A stretch of 64,000 nt of DNA from Gemmobacter fulvus (GCF_018798885.1 NZ_CP076361.1:1488001-1552000); one strand, 5' to 3'; positions 26,487 to 36,272 are shown, numbered from the stretch's first letter. The notes: generated by a model not told the origin, from the letters alone. Numbers and translations: made by a program.

Positions 26487-27398
26487 TCAGACCCTCGGTT
26501 TGGCGCTGGCAGTGGCAAACAGCCCCTGCGGACGCAGAAGAAGAACAAGGATTACAAGGCCGTAAAGAAAGGCGTCGCGGAACGGGCGCGCCTCGATCGG
26601 CAGGGTGGCCTGCAGCGCCACCGACACCGCACCCAGCACGAAACCCGCCGCCACCGCCCCCGGCAAACTGCCCATGCCGCCCACCACCGTGGCGATGAAG
26701 GCGATAAGCATGATCTGCCCGCCCATGCGCACATCGGCCACGCCGGTTTGCGCCACCAGCACCAGCGCCACGGCGGCGGCCAGCGCCCCCGACAGCGCGA
26801 AGGCCCCGGCAATCACCGCATTGGCGCGCACGCCCAGCAGGCGGGCCATGCCGAAATCCTCGGCGGCGGCGCGCATCTCCAGCCCCAGACGGCTGCGTTT
26901 GAGCATCAGCCCCAGCACACCTAGCAGCAAGAGCACCGCCCCGATGACGATGATCTGCAGCATCTGCACATCGGCCCCCATCAGGCGTACCGGCTTGCCC
27001 AGTTCGGGCCAGAGGCTGATGGCCTTGGGCCGACCGCCATAGGCCACCAGCAGGCTGTTCTGGATCACCACGCCCAGCGCGAAGCTGGCCACCATCAGCG
27101 CCACCGGCGAGGCGTTGCGCAGCGGGCGGAACACCAGATATTCCGACGCCACCGCCAGCCCCGCCCCTACTGCCAGCAGCGTCGGCACCAGAACCAGCGC
27201 CGGGGCGGCGCCCAGCCCCATCACCGCCACCGCATCGGTCGACGGCACGATCAGCGCGAACACCGCAAAGGCGATGAATTGGCCATGGGCAAAATTCACC
27301 AGCCTCATCACACCAAAGATCAGCGCGATGCCCAGCGCCGCCACGGCGTAAATGCCGCCCAGCGACAGCGCATCAAACACAAGTTGCAGGGTCAGCAT
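26487..27398 (-). CDS. livH: Branched-chain-type ABC permease (LivH-like)
   Basis: A 303-residue permease beginning with the LivH signature (GGIYAVAALGIALIFGVMRL then VNFAHGQFIAF) and ending with the GGMGSLPGAVAAGFVLGA coupling loop. Its start overlaps the end of livF by seven bases, so expression is coupled. Confidence 0.9.
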   Translation of the reverse strand: MLTLQLVFDALSLGGIYAVAALGIALIFGVMRLVNFAHGQFIAFAVFALIVPSTDAVAVMGLGAAPALVLVPTLLAVGAGLAVASEYLVFRPLRNASPVALMVASFALGVVIQNSLLVAYGGRPKAISLWPELGKPVRLMGADVQMLQIIVIGAVLLLLGVLGLMLKRSRLGLEMRAAAEDFGMARLLGVRANAVIAGAFALSGALAAAVALVLVAQTGVADVRMGGQIMLIAFIATVVGGMGSLPGAVAAGFVLGAVSVALQATLPIEARPFRDAFLYGLVILVLLLRPQGLFATASAKPRV

Positions 27399-28117
27399 GG
27401 CGCGGCCTCTCCGAAATAGGCTTCTTTCAGCAGGTCATCAGCGGCAAAGGCAGTGGCATCGCCATCCGCCACGATGCGCCCGCCGCGCAGCAGCAGCATC
27501 CGCCCGCCGACGCGCCCGGCCCTGGCCGAGCTTTGCTCCACAATCACCAGCGTCAGGCCGCGTTGGGCCTGAAGGCTGCACAGGCGGTCATAGACCTCGT
27601 CCACGACGCGCGGCGCCAGACCCAGCGAGGGTTCATCCACCAGCATCAGCTTGGGGTTGGTCATCAGCGCCCGCCCGATGGCCAGCATCTGCTGCTGCCC
27701 GCCCGACAGCGCCCCTGCATTGGCATGGCGGCGCGTGCCAAGGATCGGGAAGGCGGCATAGATCGCCTCCAGATCATCGGGCACCGCCGCCTTGTCACGG
27801 CGCAGGCCCACCCCGACCATCAGGTTTTCCTGCACGCTGAGCGCGCGAAAGATGCGCCGCCCCTCGGGCACCATCGACAGGCCGCGCCGGGCAATCGCCT
27901 CGGGGACACGGCCCGACAGGATGTCGCCATCCATTTCGATCCGGCCATGCGCCGCGCGCACCTCGCCCGCGATGGCCCCCAGCAACGAGGATTTTCCCGC
28001 CCCGTTCGGACCCGAGATGAACACCCGCTCGCCTTCCGCGATGGAGAACGAGACATCCTTGACCGCGGTCAGCTTGCCATAGCGCACCGACAGGTCGAAC
28101 ACTCCCAGCTTGGGCAT
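27392..28117 (-). CDS. livF: Branched-chain-type ABC transporter ATPase (LivF-like)
   Basis: A 241-residue ATPase: Walker A SGPNGAGKSS, signature ALSGGQQQMLAIGRAL, Walker B LMLVDEPSLGLAP. The switch histidine is replaced: the segment reads TLVIVEQSSARAG, with Gln as in other LivF proteins. The start overlaps the livG stop by one base. Confidence 0.9.
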   Translation of the reverse strand: MPKLGVFDLSVRYGKLTAVKDVSFSIAEGERVFISGPNGAGKSSLLGAIAGEVRAAHGRIEMDGDILSGRVPEAIARRGLSMVPEGRRIFRALSVQENLMVGVGLRRDKAAVPDDLEAIYAAFPILGTRRHANAGALSGGQQQMLAIGRALMTNPKLMLVDEPSLGLAPRVVDEVYDRLCSLQAQRGLTLVIVEQSSARAGRVGGRMLLLRGGRIVADGDATAFAADDLLKEAYFGEAAPC

Positions 28118-28845
28118 CAGGCGGCCTCCTCATGGTCGGCGCCCAGATAGGCCTCGCGCACGGCGCGGCTGGACAGGATGGCGCGGCGGTCGCCCGCCTC
28201 GATCACGCGGCCACCATCGAGCACCACCACATGCGCGCAGACCGACAGCACCAGCCCGACATTGTGTTCGATCAGCAGCACACCCACGCCCAGTTCGGTC
28301 GCGATGCGCCGGATCAGCGCCGCCAGATCGGCGGCCTCGGGTTCCGACATGCCGGCGGCGGGTTCGTCCAGCAGCAGGAACGCCGGTTTGCCCATCAGAG
28401 CCCGCGCAATCGCCACGCGGCGCTCATCGGTATAGGGCAGCCCGGCGGCAGAGCGGCTTTGCATCCCCGCCAGCCCCATCCAGTCCAGCAGACGGATGGC
28501 CTCGACCTCGGCATGATGGCGCGACAGGCCGAGGCCCACCCCCGTCACCGCCAGATTGTCCAGCACATCCAGCCCGGTGAACAGGCGGCCCGCCTGAAAG
28601 GTGCGCGCCACGCCAAGGCGGCGCATCGCATGGGCCGTAGCGGCCGAGACATCGCGCCCGCCCAGCATCACCCGCCCGCCGGTCGGGCGCTGAAATCCGG
28701 TCAGGACATTGACGCAGGTGGTTTTGCCTGCACCATTCGGCCCGATCAAGCCCATCACCTGCCCCGGCTGCACCACCAGACTGACCCCGGCAAGCGCCTG
28801 GAAGCCGCCAAAGGCGACCCCCACCTGTTCCAGCGCCAGCGCCAT
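28117..28845 (-). CDS. livG: Branched-chain-type ABC transporter ATPase (LivG-like)
   Basis: A 242-residue ATPase: Walker A GPNGAGKTTCVNV, LivG-type signature LPYTDERRVAIARAL, Walker B FLLLDEPAAGMSE, H-loop LLIEHNVGLVL. It begins one base after the hyuA stop, which ties transporter and enzyme into one operon. Confidence 0.9.
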   Translation of the reverse strand: MALALEQVGVAFGGFQALAGVSLVVQPGQVMGLIGPNGAGKTTCVNVLTGFQRPTGGRVMLGGRDVSAATAHAMRRLGVARTFQAGRLFTGLDVLDNLAVTGVGLGLSRHHAEVEAIRLLDWMGLAGMQSRSAAGLPYTDERRVAIARALMGKPAFLLLDEPAAGMSEPEAADLAALIRRIATELGVGVLLIEHNVGLVLSVCAHVVVLDGGRVIEAGDRRAILSSRAVREAYLGADHEEAA

Positions 28846-28846
28846 C

Positions 28847-30931
28847 TTACACCGCCGCCGTCAGGGTCACGACATAGACGCCGGTTGCATCCAGATCGAC
28901 CTTCCAGCCGGGTTCGATCACCAGCGTCGTCGTCACCTCTTGGATGACCGCCGGGCCGGTCAGCACATCGCCCGCGCCCAGCAGGGCACCATCATAGACC
29001 GGCGTATCCTGCACGATGCCCTCTGCATTGAAGATCATTGGCCGCGTGCCCTTCAGCGCCGCATGGGCCCCGGTGCCGGGCGCAACCGTCATGCGGGCCG
29101 GGCGATCCACCGCGCCGGAAATGGCGCTTTCGACATTCACCACCTCGACCGGGCTTTGCGGTTCGGAATAGGTGTAAAGCTCTTCGTGGCGGGCGTGGAA
29201 AGCGGCTTTCAGCCGTTCCAGAGCGGCCTCGTCGATGGTGAAGGCCTCGATGTCCACGGTGCATTCATGCACCTGCCCCACATACCGCATGTCAAGGCTG
29301 CGGCGGACCGAGATGCGGTCTTCGGTAAAGCTGTCGGCCTGCAGATCCTTGACGCCGCGCGCCTCAAGCCCGTTGAACAGCGCATCCAGCTTTGCCGCCG
29401 CCTCGGCCCCTTCCAGACGCACGGGGGCGGGGGCCATGTAGTTGTATTTCACATCCGACAGGATCTGACCAAAGGCGCAGAGCCCCGATGCCAGCTTGGA
29501 GATCAGCACCTTGGTGATGCCCATTTCCCGCGCCAGCGCCATGATATGTGCGCCCGTCGCCCCGCCCGCGCAGTTCAGCACGAAGTCGCGCGGATCATAG
29601 CCCCGCTCCACCGACACACGGCGGATGGCGTTGACCATGTTGTTGTTGACGATGGTGAACATGCCGAAGGCCGCTTGTTCCACCGTCAGGCCCAGCGGAT
29701 CGGCCAGATGGGTCTTGATCGCGCGGCGGGCGTTTTCCACGTTCAACGGCAGCCGCCCACCCACCAGACCATCGGGATTGAGATAGCCGAGGATCAGGTT
29801 GGCATCGGTCGTCGTGGGCCGCTCGCCGCCCTGATCATAACAGGCAGGCCCCGGATCGGACCCTGCCGATTGCGGCCCCATCTGCAACAGGCCCATGCTG
29901 TCGATCCAGCCGATCGACCCGCCGCCCGCACCCAGTGTTTCCACCTGAATCATCGGAATACCGATGCGATAGCGCAAAAAGTCGATGTTCTTGGACACAT
30001 TCGCCCGCCCGTCGCGGGTCAGCGTGATGTCGAACGAGGTGCCCCCCATATCAACTGTGATGATGTTTTTCAGATCCCAGGGTGCCCCGATATAAAGCGC
30101 AGCCTGCGGCGCCGATGCGGGGCCGGAGTTGATGGCATAGACCGACTGCTCGCTGACCACATTGCCCAGCGCCAACCCGCCGTTGGACTGGAAATACCGC
30201 ACCGGGTGGCGCGCGCCCAGACTTTGGAAATAGGCGTCCACCGCCTCGACATAGCGTTGCAGGATGGGGGCCAGATAGGCGTTCACGATGGCGGTCGAGG
30301 TGCGGGTATATTCGCGCACCTGCGGATAGAGCTGGCTGCCGACGGTCAGCCGCACATCGGGCATCATCTCGCGCACGATCTCTGCGGCGCGCTGCTCATG
30401 CGCCGTATGCAGCACCGACCAGACAAAGCTGATGGCAACCGATTCCACTCCTTCACGCAGGAAATGGCGGCAGGCCTCGCGCACCTCCTCTTCGTTCAGC
30501 GCGGTATGCACCGCCCCGGTAGAGATCACCCGCTCTGACACACCCCGGCGCAGGTAGCGCGGCACCAGCATGGTTGCAGGCGGATATTCGGGGTCATAAC
30601 GATATCCGTCCTCCTTGTGGCCCAGCCGGATTTCGATGCTGTCCTCGTGGCCCTTGGTGGCAATCAGCCCGGTCTTGGCACCGTTATGGGTGATCAGCGC
30701 ATTCAGCCCGACGGTGGTGCCGTTGATGCACAGATCCGAATTCGACACGATGTCGCGCGGCGAGATGCCGGTTTCCTCTTCGATCAGCTTCAACCCGTTG
30801 CGGATGGCCAGCGTCGGGTCTTGCGGCGTGGACAGGGCCTTGAAAAGGCGCACCTCGCCCTTGCGGTCGGCCAGAATGAAATCGGTGAAGGTGCCGCCCG
30901 CGTCGATGCCAAGGCGATATTGGTTCTGCAT
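28847..30931 (-). CDS. hyuA: Hydantoinase/oxoprolinase family protein, HyuA-type subunit
   Basis: A 694-residue ATP-binding subunit of the hydantoinase A / 5-oxoprolinase / acetone carboxylase family. It starts with the ASKHA phosphate loop GIDAGGTFTDFILAD and has TVDMGGTSFDITL in the second lobe and SGPASAPQAALYIG in between. Such proteins phosphorylate a lactam or ketone with ATP, and the B subunit completes hydrolysis or carboxylation. hyuB lies just upstream in the operon and a Liv importer downstream. The upstream extension to 30988 lacks family features, so ATG 30931 was chosen. N-methylhydantoin or a related cyclic amide is likely but not provable here. Confidence 0.87.
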   Translation of the reverse strand: MQNQYRLGIDAGGTFTDFILADRKGEVRLFKALSTPQDPTLAIRNGLKLIEEETGISPRDIVSNSDLCINGTTVGLNALITHNGAKTGLIATKGHEDSIEIRLGHKEDGYRYDPEYPPATMLVPRYLRRGVSERVISTGAVHTALNEEEVREACRHFLREGVESVAISFVWSVLHTAHEQRAAEIVREMMPDVRLTVGSQLYPQVREYTRTSTAIVNAYLAPILQRYVEAVDAYFQSLGARHPVRYFQSNGGLALGNVVSEQSVYAINSGPASAPQAALYIGAPWDLKNIITVDMGGTSFDITLTRDGRANVSKNIDFLRYRIGIPMIQVETLGAGGGSIGWIDSMGLLQMGPQSAGSDPGPACYDQGGERPTTTDANLILGYLNPDGLVGGRLPLNVENARRAIKTHLADPLGLTVEQAAFGMFTIVNNNMVNAIRRVSVERGYDPRDFVLNCAGGATGAHIMALAREMGITKVLISKLASGLCAFGQILSDVKYNYMAPAPVRLEGAEAAAKLDALFNGLEARGVKDLQADSFTEDRISVRRSLDMRYVGQVHECTVDIEAFTIDEAALERLKAAFHARHEELYTYSEPQSPVEVVNVESAISGAVDRPARMTVAPGTGAHAALKGTRPMIFNAEGIVQDTPVYDGALLGAGDVLTGPAVIQEVTTTLVIEPGWKVDLDATGVYVVTLTAAV

Positions 30932-31018
30932 GGTAGTGATCCTTTCAGGATGTGACAGGCCAGCGGGCGCAGCGCAGGGCGCGGCCAATCGGCAGGCGTA
31001 TCGGTGTGGAATTCAGGC

Positions 31019-32767
31019 TCAGGCGGCGCGCAGCTTCGCGGTGGCGGCGGCGTCAACCGTCAGCGTGTCACGGTCGGTGATGACCACGCCGTAATCCAGG
31101 CGCGCGCCCTCAAGGCTGACCAGACCGTTGCGCACATCTTCGACCACCTTCTGCACCTCGCGTTCAAACGGGTTGCCAAAACCGCCGCCGCCCGGATTGC
31201 GGTTGGCCGCCCTCTGGCCGGGGTGGATGGTTTCGATCACGTTGTCGGTGATGATCTCGGTCGCGCCATTGCGGGTCAGCTCCAGCCGGCCAACCTTGGG
31301 CGCGATCATCGCAGATCTGGCCCCTGCCGCCCCCATCGCCGGAATACGCCGCCCCTCGCCAAAGGTGATCAGGGTCATTGGCGTGTCCAGCGGCTCCACC
31401 TCCCAGCAGGTGCCCGAGCCGCCACGGTTCCGCCCCGCCCCGCCGCTGTCCTCCATCAGGCCATAGCGGTGGATGATGATCGGATAGCTGTGTTCCAGCA
31501 TTTCGATGTCACCGCTGGTCAGCGCGCCAAAGCAGCATTCCGGCCCCACCGCGTGCCAGCCATCCTGATTGGCGGTGGCCCCCGCCCCCGAGATGATTGA
31601 GGCCAGCACCATCGTCACATATTCCTCGTTGTGGCGATTGTCCCACCCGGCGATGTTGCAGCCATTGGCATGGCCCCAGCTGGCGCAGACCTTCTGCGGC
31701 GCGGCCTGTTCAAAGGCCAGACGCACCGCATCGGTCAGGGTTTCCATCGGCGTGGTGGTGCAGTTCATATGCGGTGCCGGGGATTGCGCGTTGCACAGTG
31801 TGCCCTTCGGCCCCATGTTCACCGTCACGCAGCGATACAGCCCTTCGTTATAGGGAGGCGGCAGCTGCGCGAACATCATCAGCCCCAGATAGACGCCGGA
31901 ATAGCTGTTTCCTTCATAGCTGTTGATGAAATACGGGATCTGCGGCGGCGACGAGATGGTGATATGCACGCCATTGCCCTTGATCGTCACCTCGGCGCTG
32001 ATCTCGAAATCGCCAAAGCCATGGCCCGCATCTTCCAGAATGGCGGTGCCGTTATAGGTGCCGTCCGGCACCTCGGAGATCAGCTTGCGCATATGCGCCT
32101 CTGCCATGTCGAGCAGTTCGGCGATACAATCCTGCACCGTCTCCTTGCCGTATTTGTCCATCAGATTGCGCAGATTGCGCGCGCCCACCTGACAGGCCCC
32201 GATCAGCGCGTTGAAATCGCCCTCCTGATCGCGGCGGGCGCGCATGTTGGTCAGCAGCAGGTTCATCACATCGTGGCGGGGTTTGCCCTTGTCCCACAGT
32301 TTGACCGGGGGGATGCGCAGCCCTTCGGCATAGATCTCTTTTGCCGCCGGGTTGTATCCAGCCGGAACCGGCCCGCCGATATCGGTCAGGTGGCCCTTGC
32401 AGACGGTCCAGAACACCAGCTCGCCCTGATAGAACACCGGGTAATACATGCAGGTGTCAATGATATGCGAGCCACCATAGGCCGGATCATTGTGCAGGAT
32501 CAGATCGCCTTCGTGGATGTCGCCTTCAAAGAACCGCGCCACCGATTTCATCGCCGGGATCAGCGACCCCAGATGGATCGGAATATCCTGCCCTTGCAGG
32601 ATCATCTCGGGGGTGTGGTTGAACAGCGCTGTCGAATAATCATGCGCAAGGTTGAACACCGAACTGCGCGCGGTTTGTTCCAGCGTCAGCGTCATCTCGC
32701 GCTGGGTCGTCTCCAGCACCCCGCGCACCACGGACAGCGTGATCGGGTCCACCTTGCGTTTGGTCAT
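31019..32767 (-). CDS. hyuB: Hydantoinase/oxoprolinase family protein, HyuB-type subunit
   Basis: A 582-residue HyuB/oxoprolinase beta-type protein. Family segments: DPITLSVVRGVLETTQREM at the N-terminus, DLILHNDPAYGGSHIIDTCM and FGALTSGDIEMLEHSYPI, and the glycine-rich C-terminal NPGGGGFGNPFEREV. It is first in the operon and acts with HyuA as an ATP-dependent amidohydrolase or carboxylase. Start ATG 32767 (MTKRKVDPITL) fits the family. The divergent AraC gene at 33100 is the probable regulator. Confidence 0.87.
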   Translation of the reverse strand: MTKRKVDPITLSVVRGVLETTQREMTLTLEQTARSSVFNLAHDYSTALFNHTPEMILQGQDIPIHLGSLIPAMKSVARFFEGDIHEGDLILHNDPAYGGSHIIDTCMYYPVFYQGELVFWTVCKGHLTDIGGPVPAGYNPAAKEIYAEGLRIPPVKLWDKGKPRHDVMNLLLTNMRARRDQEGDFNALIGACQVGARNLRNLMDKYGKETVQDCIAELLDMAEAHMRKLISEVPDGTYNGTAILEDAGHGFGDFEISAEVTIKGNGVHITISSPPQIPYFINSYEGNSYSGVYLGLMMFAQLPPPYNEGLYRCVTVNMGPKGTLCNAQSPAPHMNCTTTPMETLTDAVRLAFEQAAPQKVCASWGHANGCNIAGWDNRHNEEYVTMVLASIISGAGATANQDGWHAVGPECCFGALTSGDIEMLEHSYPIIIHRYGLMEDSGGAGRNRGGSGTCWEVEPLDTPMTLITFGEGRRIPAMGAAGARSAMIAPKVGRLELTRNGATEIITDNVIETIHPGQRAANRNPGGGGFGNPFEREVQKVVEDVRNGLVSLEGARLDYGVVITDRDTLTVDAAATAKLRAA

Positions 32768-33099
32768 TCTCCGTCTCCCTTGATAGACGCCGCAGACAGG
32801 CAGCACGGCTCAGGGCACATGCCTTGTGGGCATGGCGCGGATGTCTCTCCCTGAAGCGTGCCGATTCTTCGGCCTCGTGTTTTTCTGCCTTCACCTTGCG
32901 CCACGGCGGGCCGTCCGTATTGCCGCCCAGTGTGCGATCTTTTGTCATTGCGTGCAGAACAGGCGCCGGTTTGTCACACAGCGCACAACTCTTTGTCACA
33001 AAGCGCAGCCCGCATCCGCCGCCACGAAATTTTCTTGCAAGAAAGGGGCGTGGTGATTACGCAAAACTACAGGCGAAGCGTTGGGAGGATGACGTTTCC
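32768..33099. promoter_or_regulatory. Divergent control region between hyuB and the AraC-type regulator, with repeats
   Basis: This 332-base gap contains three copies of a TTTGTCA-based repeat. Two are nearly identical 16-mers, TTTGTCACACAGCGCA (32970-32985) and TTTGTCACAAAGCGCA (32992-33007), 22 bases apart; a weaker copy lies at 32941-32952. Tandem direct repeats two helical turns apart are the normal form of AraC-family binding sites. No ORF or RNA gene is visible. Confidence 0.65.
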
Positions 33100-34065
33100 A
33101 TGACCGTGACCGCGCATAGCACCGACAGGATTGCCCCGGCGCAGCGGGCCGGGCACTGGAACACTGTCATTGCCGACACCTATTTTCCGCTGCAACTGAC
33201 CTTCAGAGATGCCGCGACCTTTCAGGGCCATCTTGAGCGGCGCGAGATCGGCCCCGTCTCCGTGTCGCGCCTGCGCACCGAGCCGATGCAATACGAACGC
33301 CGCCCGCGCCATATTTCAGGTGCCAGCGACGAAGAATATCTGATCACCATCCCCCGGCGCAGCCCGGTGGAGTTTCGCCAGCTTGGCCGTGATGTGCGCT
33401 GTGATCCCGGCGGATTTCTGCTGGAGCGCGGCGACGAGCCTTACAAGTTTTCCTATGGCGCGCCGAATGACCTATGCGTTCTGAAGGTTTCAAAACCCGT
33501 TCTGTGCGAAAAGCTGCGCCACCCCGACCGCTTCTGCGCCAAGGTGTTTGACGGCAGCACGGGGGTCGGCGGGTTGTTCACGATGTATGCCCAGAATATC
33601 TTCCCGCAGGCCCCGCCTGACAGCAAAAGCGCGCAAGTGCTGGGCCGCCAGTTGATCGAGCTTCTGGCCCTGTCGCTGGATGCGCAAAGCGATGCCGATG
33701 ACGGCGTGCGCTCTTCCGTGCGGGCAGCCCATCTGCGCCGCGCCGAAGACATGATCCGCGCCAGCCTCTCCAACCCGGCGCTATCGCCCGAGATGGTGTC
33801 GGACGCATGTGGCATCTCCAAACGCTACCTGCACGAATTGTTTTCCGGGGCGAATGTCACCGTCTCGCAATATATCCGCGAACAGCGCCTGATTGCCGCA
33901 CGCAACATCCTGGAACTGCCCAACCCGCCACCCATCGCCGAAATCGCCTATCGCTACGGCTTTTCCGATCAGGCACAATTCTCGCGTCTGTTCAAAGCGA
34001 TGTTCGGGCAAACTCCCTCGGGCTACCGCGCCAGACATGAAGGCGGGTTCCGGAAATCGGCCTGA
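33100..34065 (+). CDS. AraC-family transcriptional regulator
   Basis: A 321-residue protein with an AraC-binding-like N-terminal domain (~20-200; DEEYLITIPRRSPVEFRQL) of the kind found in FeaR/OxyR-like activators. The C-terminal AraC HTH pair spans ~215-312 (LSPEMVSDACGISKRYLHELF and IAEIAYRYGFSDQAQFSRLF, ending GQTPSGYRARH). The ATG at 33100 follows GGGAGGATGAC. It is divergent from the hyu-liv operon and probably activates it via the direct repeats at 32970-33007. Confidence 0.9.
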   Translation: MTVTAHSTDRIAPAQRAGHWNTVIADTYFPLQLTFRDAATFQGHLERREIGPVSVSRLRTEPMQYERRPRHISGASDEEYLITIPRRSPVEFRQLGRDVRCDPGGFLLERGDEPYKFSYGAPNDLCVLKVSKPVLCEKLRHPDRFCAKVFDGSTGVGGLFTMYAQNIFPQAPPDSKSAQVLGRQLIELLALSLDAQSDADDGVRSSVRAAHLRRAEDMIRASLSNPALSPEMVSDACGISKRYLHELFSGANVTVSQYIREQRLIAARNILELPNPPPIAEIAYRYGFSDQAQFSRLFKAMFGQTPSGYRARHEGGFRKSA

Positions 34066-34210
34066 AAATGCGTGGCAGCAATGCCGGGGCGTGGCTGCAG
34101 CTATGCGCCGACGCGACAGACGATCTGCGGCAAGAAGGGAACAAATTAAGAACAACAATGGCGATAGGCCATTGATTTCCCGCGGCTGTTCTAGATACTG
34201 TGTGCGCGAA

Positions 34211-35185
34211 ATGAGGGCTGACAAGATGCTGACATCGGTAGAACTTTGCGCGGGCGCAGGCGGACAAGCCCTTGGGCTTGAGCAGGCTGGGTTTGCGCAT
34301 ACTGCCCTTGTGGAAATCGACAAGCACTGCTGCAACACACTGCGCCATAACCGGCCCGAATGGAACGTGCTCGAAGAAGACATGCGTATCTTCAAAGAGC
34401 GTTCGGCTGGTTTCAAAGGGATCGACCTTCTTGCCGGCGGCTTGCCCTGCCCGCCATTTTCGGTTGCTGGAAAACAACTTGGCGAGTTGGATGAACGCAA
34501 TCTGTTCAATGATGCACTCGACATTGTGGATACCACACGACCGCAAGCCGTGATGATTGAAAACGTGCGCGGTTTTCTGGACGCGGTTTTTCACGACTAT
34601 CGCGAGCGGCTGAAGGTCCAGCTCAAGAAGCTTGGGTACGAGACCGACTGGCGGCTGCTGAACGCTTCGGATTATGGCGTCCCGCAACTGCGCCCGCGTG
34701 TCGTGATCGTGGCAGTGCAGCAGGCCCGATCCGATCTTTTCAGCTGGCCTGATCCGAATCCACATAATCCGCCAACCGTCGGCGCGACGCTGTATGAACT
34801 TATGGCAGCGCGCGGATGGAAAGGGGCCGCCGCGTGGCGCGAGCAAGCCGACGAAATCGCGCCGACAATCGTCGGCGGATCCAAGAAACATGGGGGGCCA
34901 GACCTTGGCCCGACCCGGGCGCGGGCCGCTTGGGCAACTCTGGGTGTGGAGGGGCGCACACTCGCCCCCGAAGCCCCGGATCCTTTCCACAGCGGGATGC
35001 CCCGACTGACGGTGCCGATGGTTGCCCGCCTGCAGGGCTTTCCTGATGACTGGCACTTCACAGGGGCCAAGACCAACGCCTACAGGCAGGTCGGCAATGC
35101 CTTTCCACCGCCCGTGGCCCGCGCAGTGGCGACGCAAATTTCAAAGGCTCTGCGGCAACGGCACCTTCACGCCATACGTGCCTGA
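34211..35185 (+). CDS. DNA (cytosine-5) methyltransferase of a NaeI-like restriction-modification system
   Basis: A 324-residue C5 methylase. Motif I is ELCAGAGGQALGLEQAG, motif IV GGLPCPPFSVAGKQ with the catalytic Cys, motif VI MIENVRGFLD, motif VIII VPQLRPRVVIV, and motif X RQVGNAFPPPVARA. The target-recognition region lies at residues ~185-260. The ATG at 34211 is the first in a plausible context; ATG 34226 is possible. The next gene encodes a NaeI-type endonuclease, so the expected target is GCCGGC, although this rests on the partner and not on the recognition domain. Confidence 0.9.
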   Translation: MRADKMLTSVELCAGAGGQALGLEQAGFAHTALVEIDKHCCNTLRHNRPEWNVLEEDMRIFKERSAGFKGIDLLAGGLPCPPFSVAGKQLGELDERNLFNDALDIVDTTRPQAVMIENVRGFLDAVFHDYRERLKVQLKKLGYETDWRLLNASDYGVPQLRPRVVIVAVQQARSDLFSWPDPNPHNPPTVGATLYELMAARGWKGAAAWREQADEIAPTIVGGSKKHGGPDLGPTRARAAWATLGVEGRTLAPEAPDPFHSGMPRLTVPMVARLQGFPDDWHFTGAKTNAYRQVGNAFPPPVARAVATQISKALRQRHLHAIRA

Positions 35186-35250
35186 CCTTCCGAACACCAA
35201 AGGCCTGTTACAGCGTTCCAAGGACTATATCTCTCAGAGGCATTCTGCGT

Positions 35251-36150
35251 TTGAAGCAAAGTCTTCCCACAAGCATCGTCCGCGATGGGCACCCTGACTT
35301 TCAGCTGCTCACATCGCTGGCGGCAGAGATCATTCAGCGTGCAGGCGGAGCAGAAGCCCTTTCAGATGGCTTTTCAATCCTGCTGCGTCACTGCGTTGAT
35401 GATGTGATCATGACGCCGAAAACCGGCCGTCGTTCCTATGATGAGCTCGAAAAAACGGAGAAAACCTATATCGGCACGCGCGTCGAGATCGAACTTCGGG
35501 CCATGCTCAACCTGAAGAAGGGCAAGCTGGATACCGTCATTCTGGGTCACGACGTGGACATCAAGAATACGATGGGAAGCAACTGGATGATCCCGACCGA
35601 GGCCGTGGGTCATCCGTGCATATTGGTGGCCGCCGACGAGGCCCGTGCCGTCTGTTATCTTGGGCTGATTGTGGCCCGCCCGGAATATCTGACCACCGGT
35701 CAGAACAAGGATTCAAAGAAGTCGATTTCAGCACTGGGTTTCGCCAATATCCTTTGGCTGCTCAATGCGCATCCTTACCCGCCAAATTTCTGGCGGACCG
35801 TGCCTTCTGATGTGATTGATCGCATCTTTGCCGAGAAATCCGGAAATCGCCGCGTCATGTCGCTGTTCCGCGAGGTCCAGCGTGTACCGATCACGCGCGC
35901 CGTCATCGAGGCGGTGGCACAACAGCAAGACTTCATGCGGCGCATACGGGCGGACAATGGCAAGGGAACCCGCGATCATCTGGCACGGGAAGGGGTACTG
36001 CTCCTGTCGGGCCATTTCGATGCGCCGTTGATCCGGGCATTGGGGCTTCCCCTTTGCGGTGGCAGCGAATTTGTCTCCTACAAGCCCCGCACCCAAGCCG
36101 AGGTCGCAATCGCGGCCAGCGCGGGGATCGTTCTGGCGTGGAACGGATGA
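35251..36150 (+). CDS. NaeI-type restriction endonuclease
   Basis: A 299-residue protein resembling NaeI (about 317 residues), a type IIE enzyme with an N-terminal nuclease domain and a C-terminal CAP-like domain that binds a second site. The catalytic set appears with NaeI-like spacing: Glu79 (GTRVEIEL), Asp94, then Asp103 and Lys105 in DVDIKN. It is followed by NWMIPTEAVGHPCI. The KTEKTYIGT segment just before is the region NaeI shares with DNA ligases. The C-terminal half includes VAQQQDFMRRIRADNGKGTR and GGSEFVSYK. The start is a TTG at 35251; no in-frame ATG is better placed. It follows its methylase by 65 bases. Confidence 0.82.
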   Translation: MKQSLPTSIVRDGHPDFQLLTSLAAEIIQRAGGAEALSDGFSILLRHCVDDVIMTPKTGRRSYDELEKTEKTYIGTRVEIELRAMLNLKKGKLDTVILGHDVDIKNTMGSNWMIPTEAVGHPCILVAADEARAVCYLGLIVARPEYLTTGQNKDSKKSISALGFANILWLLNAHPYPPNFWRTVPSDVIDRIFAEKSGNRRVMSLFREVQRVPITRAVIEAVAQQQDFMRRIRADNGKGTRDHLAREGVLLLSGHFDAPLIRALGLPLCGGSEFVSYKPRTQAEVAIAASAGIVLAWNG

Positions 36151-36272
36151 AGCGGAAGCCCCCCGCTTCCGTTTCGGCGGATGTTCATTGCGCGGCCCAG
36201 ACCTCTGACACCCTACCACAGTGGAAAATGTTCCTGTAATGTTTCAGGGTAACGCACGGTCGGAGCCTTCTC

